A DNA stretch of 64,000 nucleotides. Source: Gambelia wislizenii. Its lineage: Eukaryota; Chordata; Lepidosauria; Squamata; Crotaphytidae. The notes under the pieces are model-generated. The model worked only from the letters and a program-made list of their open reading frames with translations. It was not told where the DNA came from and did not search any database. Each line of letters starts with the position of its first letter. Positions within the stretch are counted from its first letter, which is position 1. The stretch spans positions 61,765,501 through 61,829,500 of the forward strand of contig JAUMIR010000001.1 in assembly GCA_030847615.1 (NCBI GenBank), read 5' to 3'. Shown here piece by piece: positions 8,207 through 21,765 of this stretch. The position numbers and the translations under genes were made by a program.

Positions 8207-11200
8207 GTGAGTTGGCAAAAAAACGGTAAAGAGAAAATACTGTTGTTGTGAATGGGTGAAAATGTGCACCCACTCACAGTATACCATCATGTCCAGTCTG
8301 GCCCTGAGTAATAAATTGGAAGGAAAACATTGTTTGTATTTGGAAATGCAAACAGTCAAAAAGGGTGGGATTGGGGTGTAATGGAGAAATCCTCTGTAAC
8401 CAATGAGCAAGAATTGTATGAACTGGGTAAACTGTGCACATTAATGTGAAAATTAGGGGGGAAATACATTTAAAAATGACAGCCTAAAACTATAATGAGA
8501 TGGGAGTACTGGTGTGATCTGGGGAAACTCAAGAAAGATGAGACTGAGAGATTTTCTTATCCCTCCCTTCAACCATCACAAGAAATTCTGAGTCATTCAA
8601 CCTGAGATTTCAGGTCCAGAATGCCCATAAGAGGAAAGATAACAGTGTGATGCAACTGTGTTCCCATGGTCGTTCTGGACCTGGAAATGCAACAAACAGC
8701 ACATGGAGCCCCTTACAGTGACTCCCAAAGACCAGAAATCTCATCTTTTCTTAAGGAAGCCAACACCTCCCTGAATATCATCAAACCTTTCTCCCATTTC
8801 CTGAAAAGCAGCTAAACATTCCTTTCTATATTTATGGAGGATCGATGGTACTGCACAAGTGAGCTGGGTTTCAAGACATCTTTAGTAATTAGCATTCTAG
8901 TTGTTCCAGTAGCAATTGCTGGGGAAAGTGAGCAGAAGGATTATCTTGTACTCATGTCATGCTTATAGACCTCCCATACATGACCAGTTTTCACTGTGGT
9001 AAAGGAATGCAGCAAAGGAGAACTATACACAGAACTTTGGTTTGATTCTTTTTATGTTCTTAAGGCAGTTCAAAGATTGTTTTTTCTTATTTTTAGGACC
9101 TTTTGTTATAACCAACTTTTTAAAAAAGGTTATTTTAAGGAGGAGATAGAAGTTCTCCATTGAATGAAGGGATGGGTGGGTGGATGGATTATCAAGAGGT
9201 AGGAATGGAACATGTTTGTCCCCATTTCTTCTAAAAAAAAAAATCACAGCTGTCACACTATCTTTTAAAAAATAAAGAGGTGTGATGTAGTAAACAGTGC
9301 AGTGGTTTTGGTTTCTCACATTTGCTATTCCCTTTTGTTAACAGAGAGCTCAGGCTATAAGTCTTTGGTAAACTGTAGGACAAAGAAAAGGTAAACAAGG
9401 CATGAAAGGATGAAGGATGAGGGTTTGCCTGACACTATTGATGCTCTTTCTTGATTGCAGCTGCCACAGAAGCTCTATTATGGACTACCTTGTCATTCCC
9501 TTGCTTCTCACTTGTCATCTACAACAGTTCCTATAGTCTTTTCAAAGTGCTTCTTTGCCAAGTTTTTAATGCCTGTCTAGGACTGATTCACCTTTTTGAT
9601 TTGTCATCCAAAGATGATGCCACACTTGATATCTCGTAGCTGAATAACTTTATCTGTGCTCTTAGAGGTGCAATAAACATGACAACCAGCTGATGAACAA
9701 ATTATCCTGTATTTGGTGTTTCTTAGGATCACCTGAAAACATTGTTATAAATTTGCTATGTCTTTTGTCTCAGACATTTTTTTTAAAAAAAATCTAAAGT
9801 GACATCTGAGTGGAGTGTAAATCTAACAGAAAAATACTACTCCATAACGACTCTGAATGTTTCCTGAATGGACAATTTACCTGCATGGATAAAGCACACA
9901 AGAGACTGTGGGTGAGAAATAGCAGCTTTACATTTGGTGACAGAGACATCTGTTTGGGAAGGGAGAGACAGGCAGCTAGTTATGTTTAATGCATAATGGC
10001 ATTTAATCTGTTGATTTTTGAAGTATTATAGTTTTCTTATATAAATAGACCATTACAAATGCAGCACTTAATTAATGTACCCTATGCAAAAAAGCCTTAA
10101 ACATTAATATCTAAATTTTATCAACATTTCATAAAATTTTTCAAAGGAAACTGTCATGTTTGGCATGTTTCATTCTGTGTATGAGTTGTTTTATGATATC
10201 ACAGGGGAAGGTACTCAGTTACCTTTGCAACTTCTCACTTTTCTGCCAAAGAATGTTGCCCAGTGAAGTTCTCCATGTTGAGGATAGGGATTCTTTGTTT
10301 CTCATCTGAGGATGGTGTCTTTTGCCTTCTTAAAAACAATACCACAGTATCAGGAAGTGGGGGAATAATATAACAATCAATCAGTCTAAATGGACATCTG
10401 TCCTGGAATTTCTCAGACTGTGGGCCATGGGTAGGGTTGCTATATTTCAGGGTGCCAGTTGAAATTGTTGTGCTTCCCTAAGTTTCTAGGAAGGGAGTTA
10501 AACCTCAGCCCAAGCAGCACTGGATAAAGGTTGCAGCCACTTACCTTTGTATCTCCCACAATGGTGACTGAGGAGTTGGGGGAGGGCATTTGCCCTCCTG
10601 AAAGGAGGAAAAGAAGACTGGAAGCACAGATTACAATGCAGGATTGGAGGGGGAATGGAATGAGAGGGTATAAGCTCCCCCTTGCACAATACTTTATGTG
10701 GCAAGGTAGTATGTAAAGAGAGGAACCTTGGGCAATTGTTGGGGAGCACCTTTGGGTGAAATGGAGGCCTCCAAACCTGTCCTTTGGATTCTGAGACTCA
10801 GGGATGACAATGGGAATGGGAATGACCTTTAAACTGGACTTAACTGGCTTTCTCCTTCAGAGCTTGGGGACTGAGGTAGAAGTTAACATGTTTACACTTT
10901 CTAGAAATAGGCCAGACAGGGACAAGCTACATTTATTGACTTGCCTCTGTGATCTAAGGTTGTTTGCCCTTGAAATACTTACGCAACAGTAAATCTACAC
11001 CTGTGCCAGCATATACCACACTATGCGGCCCTACTGCAGTTCAAGTTAAATAGTTAATAAAGTGGTCCTGAGTTTACCCATACATTTGTGTGTCTGTCTT
11101 TTTCCTCTGATTGTGTGGGCAAAAGACCTGATTTGTGTGTGTGTGTGTGAGGTGACATTAAAGCCTGGGGTATCCATCTCTATCCATTTCTAGTTGTACA

Positions 11201-12299
11201 AGGGCTCACTGTTTCAAGGTGAAGGTGTTTGTATAGGTGATGTCCTTTAGTGCATCCAGAAGACAGGATGGAGGTGAGATGACTTGGAAGAGAGCTGGTG
11301 GGTGCTTTTGCTTGGGCTCATGGTGCAATTTGGAGCAAGAGAAGAGGCAGGGATGTAATTTTCATTAATTTTTTTTTATTCTCAAAGCAGCAAATGAATT
11401 TAGCAATTTTCTTCCTGCTGCAAGAAAAACTTCAAAAACTGTTCAGTTTTTGAAGACTTTGCAGTTTGGGATTATTCTATGCAATTAACTTATGGTGTTT
11501 TTGCACATAAATTATTTCTGTGCAGAAGATATTTATGCAAAAAAATGCATGGTTTTTGTGCAGAATAACGCAAAGTGCAAAGGTTTTTTTTTTTTTGGTC
11601 TGTCTAGAATTCTCCTCCTTAGGGTTTTCTGCTACTTGAAAAAAGACATTTTTGACCATTTTGAATAGTCTTTCCATCCCTAGCAGAAATGGAGTGACAG
11701 TGTTACTACCTGTGAGTCTTATGACAGAATCACTGATGGCAGAAGGACAGGGCCTTGGGGAGGGGACTCCCTATGGGCTAGCAGCAACACTTGCACAAGC
11801 TCCAGAAGCTGTATAGAGCCAGGGAAAACTCCTATCTGCAACCACCATATCTTGTGGTTGCAGATAAGATGATGTGGAATGTGAGTCCTTGTGGCAGCCT
11901 GTGGCAGCCTGCCCAGCCACAAAAATAAAATAAAAAAAGTTTCTTCACCTGGCTCTGTGTTGCCAAATTACCTGCTGCTGCTGCTGTAACCCAGTTTCAA
12001 AGCCCATTTATCTTGATTACCTTCATGGAGAGTTTCACAATTAGCTGACCCAGCAGTATTTTTGCCCCACCTTCCAACTATTGTCCATTCTCTCTCTGAG
12101 GTATCACAAGGAAACCCCTCCAGTCTCTGGTTTTGGCTGCTTGAGATGGGATGCTGCTGAGTTGGCAACCTTGAGTCCATAAGTAGACTTCAGCAAAGCT
12201 TGGAAAAAATAACTCTTGTAAGAATGTTGAGAGGCATAGTCCAAGAACGTAACATTTTCAAATTCTGGATCTCGGCATTACCCTAGAAGGGTCTAGTGC
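8207..12299. other. Anonymous DNA with short simple repeats
   Basis: No protein homology or repeat family is recognisable over four kilobases. It includes a short (GT)n near 11132-11150 and an AATAAA at about 11056 followed by a T/G-rich stretch, which could be a poly(A) signal of an unrecognised old element. Frames here are short and unremarkable. Confidence 0.4.
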
Positions 12300-12820
12300 T
12301 GTATTCAAATTTCTTGTCCTCTGAATGATGGGAAAAGGAGCTGAATGTGATGTGAAGAACAGAGGAAGAAAAATAGAGAAGAAATGAGGGTAAAACAGGA
12401 CCAAGTGAAGGAAAAAAGAAAATCTCTCTTTTGTCCATTGTGTTTCTCACACATTCATGCCAGGAGTTAGAGACTGAACTCCAGAGAAAATGGCCAAATA
12501 ACTGGAGTCATACTGAGTCATGATGGCTGAAGCCAAGGAACTGCCAAGTCATGCTAGCCTTGGGCCCACAGCTGCAGAAAGAGGGTTACTAGAGGGCATA
12601 CCTTCTGGAGTGCAAGATCTGATATAATGCACCCATGTGGCTGAGGAAGCCAATGCCCTGTAACTGTGTATAAAAGAAAGCTCAGTCCAGAGCTCTTTCT
12701 CTTCTCATGAATGCTGATGTCTGGCGAAGCAGTTTGTCCTTCAATTGTAAATATTTGTACAGTACATATTGCAACTGTTTGACTTTGAAGATAAAAGTGC
12801 CTCCTGTTTATTAGGATGTC
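12300..12820 (+). other. Possible solo LTR (low confidence)
   Basis: A TATAAAAG box at 12669-12676 is followed by a CT-rich leader and then an A/T-rich end, the layout of a retroviral-type LTR promoter with R/U5. I cannot define the TG...CA ends or target duplication, and there is no coding region nearby. Confidence 0.25.
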
Positions 12821-13221
12821 AAATGCTCTGTGTGTGAATATTCTTGGGAATGGGTTGCTACTAAGTCTGCTGAGATAGTTTTTGGCTTTTGCCGGGGACT
12901 GAGTGTTGTATCATCCCCTGACAATTCATCCATCTCTCCTTCCTTCCTATTCCTTTCTATCTGGTCTATTATCAAAGCAAGAAGTAGGAGCAAGATGAAC
13001 TTACCTAAAGCAGATTTGGGAAGGGGTAGAAAGTGGAACCTCTACATGTGCAAACTTTTTTTTAAATGAAACTGCTCTGATCTATTTGAAGAGCAGCAGT
13101 TATTTTGGTGACTGGTTCTGCCCTGAGACTCTACATGAATTGTGAGCCTCTATAATTTTGAGCTCACTCAAGTGGGAGCTTGGTGTAGAAAGTTTGAGAA
13201 CCTCCGGTGTAACTAATGTTA

Positions 13222-13856
13222 GGGCTCAGCTGGAAGGAATAATTAATTGCGGAAAATAGCACATTAACTCACTATCAAAGCAGTGTTCATTTATCCCCAC
13301 AATGCATTTGCAATATCACTGGCATGGGAAGCTATCCGAGTTTGAAGTTCACACAGAGCATGCCCACAAGAAAAGACAGTGGCTGCAAGTGAATTACCTG
13401 CATTATTATTCCCCAAAAGCTCCCTCCATTTCTCCTTTTTTGCCTTGTTAAATGAGAGACGAAGACCAATCTTATGTTTAAAACCTTTTTTTTTTTTTTT
13501 TGCTCTGCCGCTCAAAAATACCACATGATTGCTTCTGTGAAAGACAACAATGACGGCTTCATCCACTTTGTCACCAACAAGCCCACCCCTGCCCAGGTCC
13601 TACCAATCATGTTTTGACTTCCAGGATGTGCCCCAATTCAAACTGGTTGTTCAAACTGGGTGTAATGAGCATTTTTGCATATTTTTTTTAAAAAAAAGAT
13701 TGCGAGAAACAGCAAAAGTTGTTATCACGAAGTACTTGGAGTTTTGCCCCCCTCCTTCTGAATATGGTGAATCCCAGTGGGAGCTCATCTAGACAAAAGG
13801 TATTCCCCTCGCATTCCTTAAGGATTCCCCCCCCCCCACACCATCTAGACAACACC
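13222..13856 (-). mobile_element. Harbinger-like MITE (copy D), diverged
   Basis: Flanked by TTA at 13219-13221 and 13857-13859. The right end is CCATCTAGACAACACC; the left end GGGCTCAGCTGG is diverged. Internal blocks match copy B (GTGTTCATTTATCCCCAC, CTGGCATGGGAAGCTATCC). A poly-T run and a poly-C run lie inside. Confidence 0.65.
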
Positions 13857-14106
13857 TTACTGTCATAGGGACTGGTACATCTCCACTGGGTTGCTCTTAC
13901 CATTCAGCAAAAATAAAACTTTGGATATACAAGACAGAGGCATGTCCCTGACTCATTGGATTGACTCAGAAAAATAATCAGTCTTCTCACAATTCAGTTA
14001 CCTCATGGAAAGCTAAAGAAAAAGACACTATATCAAGATGTACCTCAAACCCTGGGTTCACTTGGACTTTGATTTAGAAAGTTGGTAAACATCCCTTTTG
14101 GGTTCA

Positions 14107-14392
14107 GAAGATTATCAGACATGATGGAATATGGCAAAAAAAATGCATTCCAAACCACGTCAGAAGAACACCATAGGAATGGAAAGGGTGACATCAGATG
14201 CCCGCGTCCTTCAGCCATTCCAAGGGGATAATGTTGCCACGGATGAGGCTTCTCTTTTGTATTGATGAGGGCACACACTAATAAAAAGGGATGCCTTACT
14301 CACAGTCACACTATGCCTCTGGGATGCTGAAGGACAGCATTGTCTGATAATCTCACCACATCCTGTTCTTGTTGTGATCTTTTGATAATCTC
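14107..14392. mobile_element. MITE with GAGATTATCAGA-type inverted ends, copy 1
   Basis: Left AGATTATCAGACATG at about 14109, right TTGATAATCTCC ending at 14392. It shares the internal word AATAAAAAGGGATGCCTTACT with the copy at 44545-44857, and the terminal words with 37189-37430. Non-coding. Confidence 0.65.
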
Positions 14393-14589
14393 CTCAGACT
14401 AGTTTTAAAGATGCCCAGTTCAATTCTGATTTGAATGGTTGTGCCTCCTCTTGACTATCATTTCAAATTTCATATTCTTGTTCTTGAGAGTAAAGACTGG
14501 GGGAAAGCACTAAACATTGGGTGAGTTTTATAATATATTATTTCAAGATCCCTCCCCAAAGCTCAACATGGCATACACATCATCACATC

Positions 14590-14850
14590 TTTCTCTTTCT
14601 CTCTCTCTCTCTCTGGCTTTTCTTCGCAAATGAAGATTCAGGAAGGACTCATCCTGCGTGTTCTGCAAGCGCGCTGATGACTAAGAAGGCCAATCCGAGA
14701 TAGACAAGTCCTGTTGCAGAAGGCACAGCAGAAGGTCTCCTTGGGTGATGTTTCCGGGTTGTGATTCTTTCTGCGTTGTCATTTCTCTTCAAGACTTGTT
14801 CGGCGTGAGTTCTCAAATAAGGCTGCAGCATTGTGGATAGTGCGTCTCCA
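14590..14850 (-). mobile_element. 3' end of an endonuclease-type LINE, with C2HC zinc finger
   Basis: Read on the minus strand from 14850 to the stop at 14638-14640, one frame gives WRRTIHNAAALFENSRR, an in-frame TGA, and then a C-terminal zinc finger of form C-x2-C-x12-H-x3-C (CAFC...SHQRAC). This is the C-terminus I would expect for the LINE family that starts at 61 kb. A (GA)n tract (CT-rich on the plus strand, 14590-14613) forms its tail. It is 5' truncated near 14850. Confidence 0.7.
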
Positions 14851-16961
14851 TGCCTCACACCACCATCCCCACATCATCACATAGTATACTATGGAAAATA
14901 AAGTGTGATCCTGCCTGGACTATCATATCCCTGGATCCCTGGAAAGGATTTTCCCAGACTATAGAGGACAATTGGTGAGAGGACAAAAAGAGAAATATTG
15001 TTTGTGTGAGCTGCCTTCCACTCATACAAACATTGGATGCAAGCTTGTGTTCTTGGGTTATTGTTGTTGTTTTGTTTGTAATGTTATTCAGGCAGAACTA
15101 TTTTATGTTTAATATTTATGTCAATTCCTGGTGGAATTTATTAGTCTTCTAAATGGAAATGTCATTAATGTATCAGAGGTAGAGAAAAGGCAATAGGAAA
15201 TGAAGAAACTCTGTTCTGTCATCCTCAGAAATACTTGCACAAGAAGAACTTATACAGGTACTGTCCTCTGAATCATTCTTAGACACAGGATATTTTACAT
15301 GGAGTGGTCTAAAGATACCTCCCTCTCTGGGTGTTGTTCAGGTAAGTAGAGTTTTTAAGATGAGTGAAAATTATATATAATATCTGGGTCTGAAACAAGT
15401 AAAGGCTGTTCAATAATCCACTACATTCTCTAGAGCAGAAGTTATAAGCATGCAGCTGAAGACATGTACTGAATTTTATCTAGTTTACAAGTCTTCTGGT
15501 GGTTGTATCTAGGCATGTGGTACAATATCAGTGCACATATTTCTCAGAGCAAATGTTAAAGCTCTTATGGCTTTAATCTTAATAATGTGTATTCTATTTT
15601 TATCAGATTTATGGATGAAGGCTCATTGAATTTATTATGTTGACCCAAGGAGGATACTTTACAATATAATATACTGTAGTTTATCTGACTATTTTGGTTG
15701 CTGGGCTGATATCGTGTAGGCAAGGCTTTCATTATTGAGAGAAGTAAATGTATTTTCTTTGGTGCTATGTAGCTATTGCAAATGTGTGTAGGCTCTGCAT
15801 ATGAGAAAGGAAGGAGATGTGATGATGGTGCCAGGTCTTCCCCTTCCTTCATCACTAATGTTGTCCTCTCCATGTGGTGGACAAATGTCTGCAGCAGCAG
15901 GCCTTTTCTATCCATGGAGAGTAGAAAGAGCTAGTGGGCTGTCTTTGGTTTTCTTCCTAATATGTTGTGCCTACACACATTTAGCACGATTGGATGGGAC
16001 TTAGTTCTGCTTAAAGATTTGTGTCCCTCCCTCAATATAGCCTATATGACAGAGCTGGTTCCACATCAAGGGTGGAGATGTGGAACCAGATGTGGAAGGG
16101 TGGAATTCAGTATTCTGAATTGTTTGTAGCCTTGTTGAAAAATAGGTTTCCCATCAGTTGGAAAAAGCTGTTGGGTGAAAAAAAAGGTTTTCTGAGCTGT
16201 AACTGTGTTTTATGCAGAGATACCAGGTTTTTGTACAAATGTGAGTATTTCTCCAAAAAATAATTGCCCTGGAACATTTTGAGACATTCGGATATGAGGA
16301 AAATACTGAGGAGAAATATTCATTTTATCCTACAGTGGGGAGAAAACTATGATAATTATTCATCCTTGGATGTAAGCATGAAATAGTGAAGAATTTACAC
16401 CTCCGTTACAGATGTTTGGGGAGAAAGAGGGGGTTGGACATAGTGCCCACTCTGGGACTCATTCTCTATCTTGTGGGTCCTGGTGGAGTTGTGGTAAGAA
16501 GCAAAGGGGTATTACTGGCAGCTAGGTCCACCCTCCATTTACATTTCCCCAAAATCTACAATTTAGCATAGCTCAGGATATTGTTGAAACAGCTAGATAT
16601 AGCCAGCTGGAGACTTTTAGAACACAAAATGTTCTAAACACAAAATTTACTCTTCTGCTGCCTCAAGAGCCATGCAGTACTCCTCAAGTCAACTCTGAAC
16701 ATGTACTGACAAGATGCTTTGGTGTAGATTTACAAACAAGTGGTACAGATGCCCCTCTGAGGCTGTAGTTAACCAGAAGAGGACGAACAGGGTGCAGCAC
16801 ATCCCCAAAAGGCTGATCACACCTTTCCTTCATTGTCCCGGGTCTTCAAATGTCCTATTGCTAGTCAAGATCCCGGAGTGAGAAGGAAGCCAGACCCACC
16901 CTTGATAAAGGCTACATATTCATGGATCATGATCCCTCTTGGAAAATCAGGTAGCAAAGTT

Positions 16962-17004
<43 letters not shown>

Positions 17005-19220
17005 AGCATGTATACCCCACCTTTCAATCAAAAAGGCTCCCAGAGGGGCTTACACATTGCTAATATGACAATTCCCTGTCCTTAAGGTTATGATTTAAAA
17101 AGACATGAGACACAAGGAAAAGCAGATGACAGTGGCGGGGATTAAGTCCAGCAAATGCTGACTGCTCTTCTCTCCTTTTATCAGCTACCTGAATCAAGGC
17201 CAATCGTTTTGTGCCTAGCTTCTGTTCTCTCCCTCAGAGGCCAGAGCAATGGTAGTAGGTATGAAGAGAGGGCCTTTCATCAACTGCTGGAATCAAGACA
17301 TGATGGTGCTTTCAAAACATTATCAAAGCAACAGCAATAGAAAAATAGTGCTGTGGTGAAGTCTGTAAATGTTAATATCAAGATTGAAGAGTTATAAGAA
17401 AAGCATGGTGTGCCCTTTACATAGTCAGGTTTCAGTGGGTGAGATTCATTGGCCAACTGACATTGCAGCTACTGCCCTCCATTGGCTGATTCCCCAACCA
17501 CTTTCAGCTTAAGGGTACTTGAAATGACTAAGGACTACTGTCATCCTATCCTTACTTCGTGCTGGAATTGTGGTAGCTGCAACCCTGGGCTAGAGGAGGA
17601 TTAAATTTAGCATAACTAGGTTCCCCCTCCCCCACCCTTCTCTGTTCCCATTTTGCTTCTTCTGCCAGCAGAACATTTCTGCAGTCTGATTGCTCTTTCC
17701 ACAGTTTTCAGGGTTAAGTCAGCAGAAGGATGGTTCTGCCAGCTGAAGAAACTCATGCTTAACCGTAACCTGCTGCACTTGGAACATCTTTGAGTTATGA
17801 TTGCACTGTCCCCACTATACTATTGCTGCACACAGTGCAGAGGTGAGGAGAGGGCATTTCAGGGTGCTCTTTTCTCCACGTTCTGTAGTGCTGACTGATG
17901 GAGGGTGAGAGCAATGGAAGCATGTTGGACCCAAAACCTGTTGGAGAGTATATGCAATGGCTGGGTACCCTGATAAAGGAACAAAGACATCTAAGGCTTA
18001 AAGAAACAAACTAAAGGCTTTCTTGTAGGAACTCCATTAAGTTAGGAATGTTTTCAAGGGTGCTAAACTAACACTGAAATAGGGATATAATTCTTGAGTA
18101 ATTTCATTCTTGGAGGAAGCAACAAGTAATTTTAGCAATCTTCTTCCCACTGCAAGAAAGTCATTGAAAACTGTGTGCTTTTTGAAGAATTTGAATTTGC
18201 ATTTCAAGATTATTCTGCACAAAATTCAACAGTGTTTTTTTTTTTTTAATGTAATAAGTCCTGAACTGTAAAAATTCTTATCAGTTCCAGGATTCTCTTT
18301 GCCAGTGCTTCCTGACACTTGGGAAACATTTTTAAAAAAACATGTTATGTATATTTTTGAATGTTCTTTCCACCCCTATACTGAACTAAACTAGTTTCAC
18401 TTCTTACAAAAGCAGCAAGAGTAAGTGAGAGAGAGAGCACCCAAGCCCACAGGGGAGAGAAGACGTGGAAAGATAATAAGAGTATCAGTTTTCATTATAG
18501 AGAGCTAAGGATAGGTAAATAAGGAGATTCACTCAAACTATTAACTCCTTCACTGCTGCTAAGAAAAGAACAATGACATTATCAGAAATCATTTTCCTAA
18601 TGTCATATGTAGTTAAGTCATACTAATATTAAACAAAGTGGGGTAGGGGGAGAAAACAGAAGATGCAGTTTGCACATTTTGTAAAGTTTGGGGTGAAAGT
18701 ATAATTTATAGGTTAGAGAGAGAGATTGCTAGTAAGGCTTGCCAAACGTAGAGGTCAATAATAGAAAAATGAAGGTATGCAAAGAGAATCCAAGAGAATA
18801 AAAAGGAACTATGGCTGAAAGATAAAAGATGCTAAAAAGAGAATGGATTTAATGATTAAGATTAGCATTAGTTTATATGTACGTCTAGCCTAGTACTGGT
18901 AATTACTCTCCAGAGCTTCAGGCAGATGCCTTTCATACCACTTGCCATCTAAATTTTTAAAATATTGACAAAGAACTTTTTAACTGGAGATGTGGATATT
19001 AAACCTGACACATCCTGCATTAAATGCATGGCCCATTCTTGGATCCTTCTGTTTAAAACATTTTAAATGGACTAGGGTAACCTGGTTACACAATGAAAAT
19101 GGAGTAGCATAACAAATATATACTATCAGACAAAAATTGGTGCATACTTATAATAATCAGAGCTTGAAAATAGCTAGTTAATTAACCTACCAAATCATAA
19201 ACTTGTTAGATTTTTCAACC
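14851..19220. other. Mostly anonymous DNA
   Basis: No coding homology is seen. The interval holds a (TTTC)n tract at 16960-17004 followed by a SINE- or L2-type tail, described separately. The remainder is AT-rich with only short frames. Confidence 0.4.
16960..17110 (-). repeat. (TTTC)n tract plus SINE/L2-type 3' tail
   Basis: About eleven TTTC units precede the complement of a LINE/SINE end (TATACCCCACCTTTC ... GGGGCTTACA), so the tetranucleotide run is probably the expanded tail of a minus-strand retroposon. Confidence 0.6.
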
Positions 19221-19311
19221 AATCATAGAATCATAGAATCATAGAATTGCAGAGTTGGAAGAGACCACGAGGGCCATCTAGTCCAACCCCCTGCCACGCA
19301 GGAAATCTTGA

Positions 19312-20988
19312 TCAACGCATCCTTGACAGATGGCAATCCAGCCTCTGTTTAAAGACCTCCAAGGAAGGAGACCCCACCACGCTCCGAGGGAGTGTGTTCC
19401 ACTGCCGAACAGCTCTTACTGTCAAAATGTTCCTCCTAATGTTGAGGTGGAATCTCTCTTCCTGGAGCTTGCATCCATTGCTCTGTGTTCCAGTCTCTGG
19501 AGCAGCAGAAAACAAGCCTGCTCCATCCTCAGTGTGACATCCCTTAAAATACTTAAACAGGGCTATCATATCACCTCTTAACCGTCTTTTTTCCAGGCTA
19601 AACATACCCAGCTCCCTAAGTCTCTCCTCATAAGGCATGGTTTCCAGACCTTTCACCATTTTAGTCACCCTTCCCTGGACACGCTCCAATTTGTCAATAT
19701 CCTTTTTGAATTGTGGTGCCCAGAACTGGACACAGTATTCTAGGTGAAGTCAGATCAAGGCAGAATAGAGTGATACTATTACTTCCCTTGATCTACACAC
19801 TATACTTCTATTGATACAGCCCAAAATCGCATTGGCCTTTTTAGCTGCCACATCACATTGTTGACTCATGTTCAACTTGTGGTCTACTAGGATTCCTAGA
19901 TCCCTTTCGCATGTAGTCTCATTCAGCCAGGTCTCTCCCATCCTACATCTATGCATTTCATTTTTCCACCCTAAGTGCAGTACTTTACATTTCTCCATAT
20001 TGAATTTCATTTTGTTAGCTTTGGCCCAGCTCTCCAGTCTATCCAGGTCATTCTGAATTTTGATCCTGTCCTCCAGGGTATTAGCTACTCCTCCTAATTT
20101 GGTGTCATCTGCAAATTTGATAAGTATGCCCCTAATTCCCTCATCCAAGTCATTGATAAAGATGTTGAATAGCACTGGGCCCAGGACAGAACCCTGTGGC
20201 ACCCCACTGGTCACATCTTCCCAAGACGAAGAGGAGCCAATGCTGAGCACCCTTTGGGTTCTGCTGGTCAACCAATTACAAATCCATTGAACTTGTCTAG
20301 CCCACATTGTACAAGCTTGTTTGCAAGAATGCCATAGGGAACCTTGTCAAAGGCCTTACTGAAATCAAGGTATGCAATGTCCACAGTGTTCCCTTCATCT
20401 ACCAAGCTGGTCATTTTATCAAAAAAAAAAAAAAAAAAAAAGAGAGATCAGATTAGTCTGGCATGACTTGTTTCTCTGAAACCCATGTTGACTTTTTGTG
20501 ATTGTGGCATTGCCTTCTAAATGTTCATAGACTCTCTGTTTAATGATCTGCTCTAGAATCTTCCCTGGTATTGATGTCAGACTAACTGGACGATAATTGT
20601 TGGGATCCTCTTTTTTCCCCTTTTTGAAGATGGGGACAATGTTTGCCCTCCTCCAGTCTGCTGGGACTTCTCCTGTTCTCCAAGAGTGCTCAAAGATTAT
20701 TGCCAATGGCTCTGAGATCACATTTGCCAGCTCTTTTAATACTCTTGGATATAGTTCATCTGGTCCTGGAGATTTAAATTCATTTAGATTAAGAAGGTAT
20801 TCCTGTACTACCTCTTTGCTTATTCTGAGCTGGATTTCCCCTATTGCACCCTCTGTTCCATTATCTTCAGGTTGGTCCTCCTTTTCCTTTTCTGAAAACA
20901 CTGCGGCAAAGAAGGTGTTGAGTAATTCTGCCTTTTCTCTGTCCCCTGTTAGCATTTTGCCATCTTCTCCATGTAGTGGCCCTATCAT
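19312..20988 (-). pseudogene. CR1 reverse transcriptase, frameshifted
   Basis: Three minus-strand frames make up the RT. From the right: [35 protein letters not shown] and [14 protein letters not shown] (fingers); then [20 protein letters not shown] and FADDTKLGG (motifs B and C, catalytic Asp pair intact); then [14 protein letters not shown] and the C-terminal [21 protein letters not shown] region. Breaks occur around 20307-20419, including a 21-base A run at 20421-20441 where other copies have 7-8 A, and around 19690-19750. The enzyme would copy CR1 RNA into DNA; this copy is dead. Confidence 0.88.
20421..20441. repeat. Expanded A21 homopolymer inside CR1 RT
   Basis: At the equivalent place the copy at 26.8 kb has A7 (27946-27952) and the one at 41.8 kb has A8. 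The run encodes Phe/Lys codons in the RT and its expansion contributes to loss of frame. Confidence 0.9.
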
Positions 20989-21765
20989 TTCCTTCTTCCT
21001 CCTTTTGCTGCGGACATACCCAAAAACCCCTTTTTATTGTTCTTAACCTCCCTAGCAAGCCTGAGCTCATTCTGCACTTTAGCTTTTCTGACTTTACTCC
21101 TACACGTGTTCGCTATCTGTTTGAATTCTTCTTTGGTGATTTCCCCCTTTTTCCATTTCCTATACATGTTGCGTTCTAAAACTTAGCTCCGTTGAAAGTT
21201 CTTTAGTCATCCATCCTGGTTTCTTGAGACACTTCCCATTTTTGTTCCTCAGTGGTACTGTTTGAAATTGTGCCTTCAGTATCTCCCTTTTGAGAAAGTC
21301 CCATCCATCTTGAGGTCTCTTCTCTTTTAGTATTCCTGACCATGGGATCACCCCCAGTATTTCCCTGAATTTATTGAAATCAGCTCTCCTAAAGTCAAGA
21401 ATGCGTGTCTGACTATGCCTGGCTTCTCCTTTCCATTGTATAACAAACTCCAGGAGAACATGATCACTCTCACCTAAGGATCCCACCACTTGTACCCCAT
21501 TAACCAGGTCATCTCTGTTGGTTAGGATCAGATCTAAAATAGGTGACCCCCTTGTTGCCTCTTCCACCTTTTGGACCATGAAATTGTCTTCCAGGCAAGT
21601 AAGCAATTTGCTAGACCTTGAAGTTTTGGCTGAGTTAGATTGCCAGCAAATATCAGGATAGTTGAAGTCACCCACCACTACTACATCTCTCCTTTCTCCA
21701 TGTGTGTTCATCTGTTCTAGAAAGGCATCATCCAATTCCTCCGGCTGATTTGGGGGTCTGTAGTT
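20989..21765 (-). pseudogene. CR1 endonuclease C-terminal part and connector
   Basis: The frame at 21735-21160 (minus) begins in the endonuclease with ELDDAFLEQM, then VVVGDFNYPDICW (GDFN motif), SPILDLILTNRDD and GESDHVLLEF (catalytic SDH). A short following frame (21167-20985) carries the connector KWKKGEITKEEFKQIA. A frameshift separates them. The N-terminal endonuclease motifs (Asn and Glu of the active site) are lost to 5' truncation. Confidence 0.85.

Noticed and set aside
10498..10749. Minus-strand frame beside a donor-like CACTTACCT
   Set aside because: No acceptor or homology; Pro/Leu-rich composition typical of chance frames.
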